Part shown: piece by piece, positions 60,276-64,000 of the stretch
Layout of the letters: each line of letters starts with the position of its first letter
How positions within the stretch are numbered: position 1 is the stretch's first letter
NCBI RefSeq assembly: GCF_000715075.1
Contig: NC_134082.1
Location: 145,874,948-145,938,947, forward strand
Reading direction: 5' to 3'
Length of the DNA stretch: 64,000 nucleotides
Source of the DNA: Nicotiana tabacum
Taxonomy: Eukaryota; Streptophyta; Magnoliopsida; Solanales; Solanaceae
Position numbers and translations under genes: made by a program
The notes under the pieces: model-generated
The model's database searches: none
Told to the model about the DNA's origin: nothing
Seen by the model: the letters and a program-made list of their open reading frames with translations, nothing else

Positions 60276-62853
60276 ATCTCTAGGAAGCTCTCCCTCATAA
60301 TCTGCGCCCTCTTCGGCCTCTGGAGTCGCAGAGTCATAACCACAGTTGACACGAGCCTCTCGCGCCGTTGCCCGTGCTCCTTCATATGCGGCCTAAGTAA
60401 TATTGCCCGCCTCCCACAGGCTCTTGTATATATCTCGCTGAGCTTCAGCATGAACCTAAAGCTCATGTATGCGGCGGGGAACATCGGTGGAGGAAGACTC
60501 AATTTGAGCCAACAACCGCTCCTTTTCAGCCTCAAGAGCGGCGACCCAATCTCCTAAGGTCGAAGCTTCCCGGTCGATCTCACCATTGAGCTCCTCAAGC
60601 CTCACCTCCATTAGCGTTGCCATCACTCTCTCCGACTCCTACTCGGACTGGAGGACACGACTAGTGTTCTTCAGGGCCGCCGCCCTTGCTGAAGCCGCAA
60701 ACCAGGCACTCTCGATACTCTCCAATCCGGCGACCTTTCTCTCCAACTCGGCCATCTTTCCCATCCACTCTGCACTCATCGCCTCGACCTTGATGAGATT
60801 TTGATCCATCTCGTCATGCATTGGCCTCAGTTTCCCCTGCATATAGTCACACTCCGCGGCCACCCCCTTTACCACCTCGAGCTCTTCATCCTTCGCGCGA
60901 AGTTGCTCTTCGAGCACATTGTTCCTACAAATGCTTCCATTAACTGTTGGTGTCTCTTCTCTTATTCCTCGCCGAGGGATCGAGCACCAGGATTCTCCTT
61001 CAGTTGTTCGTGCATCTCACGACACTTGTTGCAATATCGTTGATACTTTTCAAATATCTTCAAGAAAATCTTGGCCCGAATGTTGGCCCTGCACATACTC
61101 TCCAACTCCACTATGTACGTCTGAAAAGCGAGAAGAGGAGTTAAAGCCAAATCAACAAGAAAAATGAGAGAAGTATAAAAGAAAAGCGCAACGTACTCTC
61201 AAGCCTATAACGACCACCTCATTCATCAAATCGATATCAGGAACGTTGCGGAGAGCCTCATTCTCGGTAGCAGAACACAAAATGTCGAACTGTGGCACCA
61301 GATCCTCCGTGTCCCTAGGAGATTAACATCCGAACAAATCTCAAGAATATAGGCCGGTCCTCCCGCACGAACCACCGAGTGGGTAATACCCTCCTCAAAC
61401 ATCCTAACATCATCAAGATCGAGGTCCGATTTGGATTCGTAATCGTAGACCACAATGCCTTTTCCTCTTTCAGCAATTGAGGAGGAAGCACGACCAGGTA
61501 CGGAAGATGAGGGTATGTCCGAAACCACAACGGCAACCTCAAAAATCTGGCCCCCGTCACGACAGGTTGTTGATCAACGACAACAGTAGGAACCTCTGTC
61601 GATGGGGCAGATACGACGACTGTCTCCATCTCTACGGGAGGAGTGGTATCAACCCCCACCCCAAATTCTGCCAAGGGAGAGTCCTCCAGGTGAATTACGT
61701 CGGAGGCGCTGCCTCGAATTCTCGAATTCCAGTTAGGACCTCAGTTTGAGAAGTGGCCTCCGTAGGAATAACCATGGCCGCGGACTCAACTAAAGCATCC
61801 CTCGACGAAGACCGGGCGGTAGGCAATGTCACCGGACGAGCAGACGATGCCGGCTGACGAAAAGCTAAGGGATGAGTCCTCACTCTCCGCACTCTTCTTG
61901 TCATCGACAAACAACACATAGGACACTAATTAGAAAGAGAGGAAAATAGCAAACAGAAACTACACCTCAATGTAAGTGGCCTTCGTCCAAATATTTCATA
62001 AAAGGTCGACCAAGTGCGAACCCCTGCCGTATGGGGAAGGATGGCGCTCACCCACTCACAGATACCTTCGACAGATGGAAGGGGCAATTTCTCGGCTACA
62101 GAGACATAACATGGTTTAGTATTGTCACTGAAAGCACCCGGATATCTCGCCGACTAAAAACATAAGAAACTTATGTGCAAAGTTCCACTTCTCAAGGAAC
62201 CCCATTGGATCTGCCACAATGTGCTCGGTCCGTACATAGAAGTAATTCTCATATAAACAACTGTTAGCCCTGTCGTCCATCTTCACCACCAGACTCTTCG
62301 ACCCCCGAGGATGCATGTGAAGCATCGTTCCGCGAATGAGTTGAGGGGCGAAGATATTGAGCATGTGATCCAGAGTGATCTCACGGCCAGCGAGTTCCGC
62401 AAACTTGAGCAACATAAGGAATAGCTTGTACAGGTACAACGAAAGTTGGGCGGGGCATACCTCATAAAAGCGGCAGACATCTACCACCAGGGGAGGGAGA
62501 GGAAGTGTGTACCAAATAAGTAAGGGGTAGGCGTAAAACACGCAGTACCCAGGACGATCAAAATGAACTATGTCATTCCCTATCGCCGATGGCATGTCAA
62601 CGTAACCGGGGATCCCCCACCTAGTTTTCAACTCTGCAATATCTTCTTCTTTCATAATAGAAGGGACAAGTTCTGGCTCCACCGCGGAACAACCACTGTA
62701 ATCGTTCCATTCTCGCTCAAGACGAGGCAAGATCTCGACTACTGATGGAACCTATTTATCTTCCATAACTTCTACTCCTCCGGTGGCCAGAGCAACATTC
62801 TCTGGTGCTGGAATTGTGACAGGAAGATCAATGCGAAAAGAATCACCAACCAT
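60276..62853 (-). pseudogene. Antisense ORF of the outer retroelement, decayed
   Basis: It lies opposite in strand to its element and directly before the 3' LTR, as do antisense ORFs of Tat-lineage elements; function unknown. The frame starts at ATG 62853 (MVGDSFRIDLPV), has TAG at 62752, then a long open part to about 62155 with EPELVPSIMKEEDIAELKTR, VHFDRPGYCVFYAYP, FYEVCPAQLSLYLYKLFLML and GSKSLVVKMDDRAN. A degenerate junction near 62150 leads to SARYPGAFSDNTKPCY (to about 61965). After another probable intron come RRVRRVRTHPLAFRQPA, a low-complexity middle and a coiled-coil C-terminal half (EEQLRAKDEELEVVKGVAAE, MAELERKVAGLE at 60917-60639), with two more stops near 60385-60460. I recognise the protein type from Solanaceae repeats but no enzymatic domain. 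Confidence 0.75.
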
Positions 62854-63320
62854 TTCGCCAAAATGGTGTGGCAAAAAGACAATGGAAAGGAAGGATGAAA
62901 GTTTTCAGTTAAATGGGGGCGAATGAAAATTTGGAGTATCGGGAAGAGAGTATATTCATAAAATTATTTCAAACACAAGGCAGAGAAGTGTGTCAATCGA
63001 ATGATGTATCCCTCCTATTTATAAGATACATAAATCCCCCCAAGCATGAAATCCAAGAGTCACCAATCAAATTTGATAGGGCACGAACGTTTCGGTTCCC
63101 TAGGAACATGTGTCATAATGGCGGCAATCACGAAACAATGCTTTAATACCAAACGATGTTTTGGTTCCGAAACAACTGTAACATTCCAAGGATATCAAAA
63201 GAACGCCGTCACCTCACTTGAAACCTAAGAAGCATAGACAAGGAATGAGAAGTCAGATTTCTCTCGAAGTTATAGTGCTCATGATCCGTCTGCCTGGCCC
63301 GACAGGGGACGACCCTGACA
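62854..63320. other. Region between the antisense ORF start and the 3' LTR
   Basis: Upstream region for the minus-strand ORF. Short open frames on the + strand have no recognisable content. No clear TATA box was found for the minus strand. Confidence 0.4.
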
Positions 63321-63335
63321 GAAAGAGGGACTAAC

Positions 63336-63862
63336 TATATTGGTCAAAATCTGACCGTTGCGGTTAAACCGACCAACATCCCGTCCAGGAGGCAAGACAC
63401 CAAAAGCCAACATGGCCTACTTTACATCTAGCACTCTCGATACTCGTCTAGCTAGGAGAAACAACGTCTAGAGGACGACTAAGGCAGACTTTGTGTGAGA
63501 GAGCGTCGGACCAAGTTAGTAGCAAAGGTCCCTTGACTATATATAGTAAGGGAAAAACCTTCGATGGGAGGGGGATCCACCTTCTCTCCATCCTCTCTCT
63601 TGAGTTCTCTGCTTGTAATCTTTGCAAGGAAGAAGAAGAACGGAGTAATCTCCAGAAAAACATGTAAAACTACTCCTCCCGTTAATCAATGAGAGCCACA
63701 ATGAAGAGTTTCAATAAAGATCGATTACTTCTATTTTATCTCGTATACTATACTTTCAATTTGCTCATTGATATAGAACTTATTATGTCTAACTAAGATT
63801 TACCCCTTCATTTTCTTTAATTGATTTGTCTAAAAAGATTCCAATATCTTTTGAGTCAAATA
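63336..63862 (+). repeat. 3' LTR (527 bp) of the outer element
   Basis: Colinear with 33395-33921 without net indels; the first TG has become TA and the final CA has become TA. TATATATA at 63538-63545 is kept. Confidence 0.93.
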
Positions 63863-64000
63863 AAAACGTTACCAAAATTTTTTTCCGATGAGGAGTTGGA
63901 CTCATGGTTTCTATGAGTGTGAGTTAACTTATGAATGAATGAACGTCAAAGGATATAATGAAATGATAAAGGTTATTCATGCTCACTAAATCGAAAGTGT

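Larger units (their letters stand above)
33395..63862 (+). mobile_element. Non-autonomous Tat-like LTR retroelement carrying an antisense ORF, host of nested insertions
   Basis: Two LTRs of identical length (527 bp; 33395-33921 and 63336-63862), a primer-binding site just inside the left one and a purine tract (63321-63330) before the right one define a + strand element. Flanking 5-mers are AAAAA and AAAAC, a duplication with one mismatch. Without the Ogre insertion it is about 5.7 kb. I found no gag, protease, RT or integrase. Its only recognised gene is on the minus strand next to the 3' LTR, a layout known from Tat-lineage elements. It would depend on another element's enzymes. Confidence 0.85.

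Overview
This is a window of plant nuclear DNA, almost certainly from a Solanaceae genome of the Nicotiana/Solanum type. The evidence is an AT-rich background, GT-AG spliced exons, a Stowaway MITE, several-kb LTRs of Tekay-like and Ogre-like Ty3/gypsy elements, and internal reading frames of a kind I know from Solanaceae repeats. There is no bacterial gene organisation. One host gene is visible; nearly all the rest is transposable elements inserted into one another.

Region 1 (1-9690): the 5' two-thirds or so of a minus-strand gene for a class II nucleotidyltransferase (poly(A) polymerase / CCA-adding family). Nine phase-consistent exons run from a start codon at 8334 to 146, and the gene continues beyond the left edge. 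Its introns carry a Stowaway MITE (1177-1394) and a longer MITE (2377-3124).

Region 2 (about 9690-32355): a probable Helitron on the + strand. It has a clear 3' end (hairpin plus CTAG) at 32355, a decayed RPA-like gene, and an array of four ~350-bp units that carry a Helitron-like 5' start. It is broken up by a full-length Tekay-clade chromovirus (11379-22582, TSD TAAAG), itself hit by a 78-bp LTR-like miniature (14736-14813, TSD GTAGT), and by a composite insertion (22995-26237, TSD CTGAC). The composite holds a polypurine tract/LTR junction and a ~543-bp near-identical inverted repeat of the LTR end.

Region 3 (32356-33394): simple and degenerate repeats.

Region 4 (33395-63862): a three-level nest. 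The outer element is an LTR retroelement with two 527-bp LTRs, no visible gag-pol, an array of 90-bp hairpin-bearing repeats, and a decayed minus-strand ORF before its 3' LTR, as in the Tat lineage. An Ogre-like element (35204-59998; ~4.9-kb LTRs, extra ORF1, gag, protease with G-patch, RT-RNaseH, integrase, 3' tandem repeats) sits inside the 90-bp array. A 3.4-kb solo LTR (36721-40156, TSD GGAAA) sits inside the left Ogre LTR.

All retroelement coding regions carry several stops or frameshifts, so none looks autonomous now. The only apparently functional coding gene is the nucleotidyltransferase-family gene.
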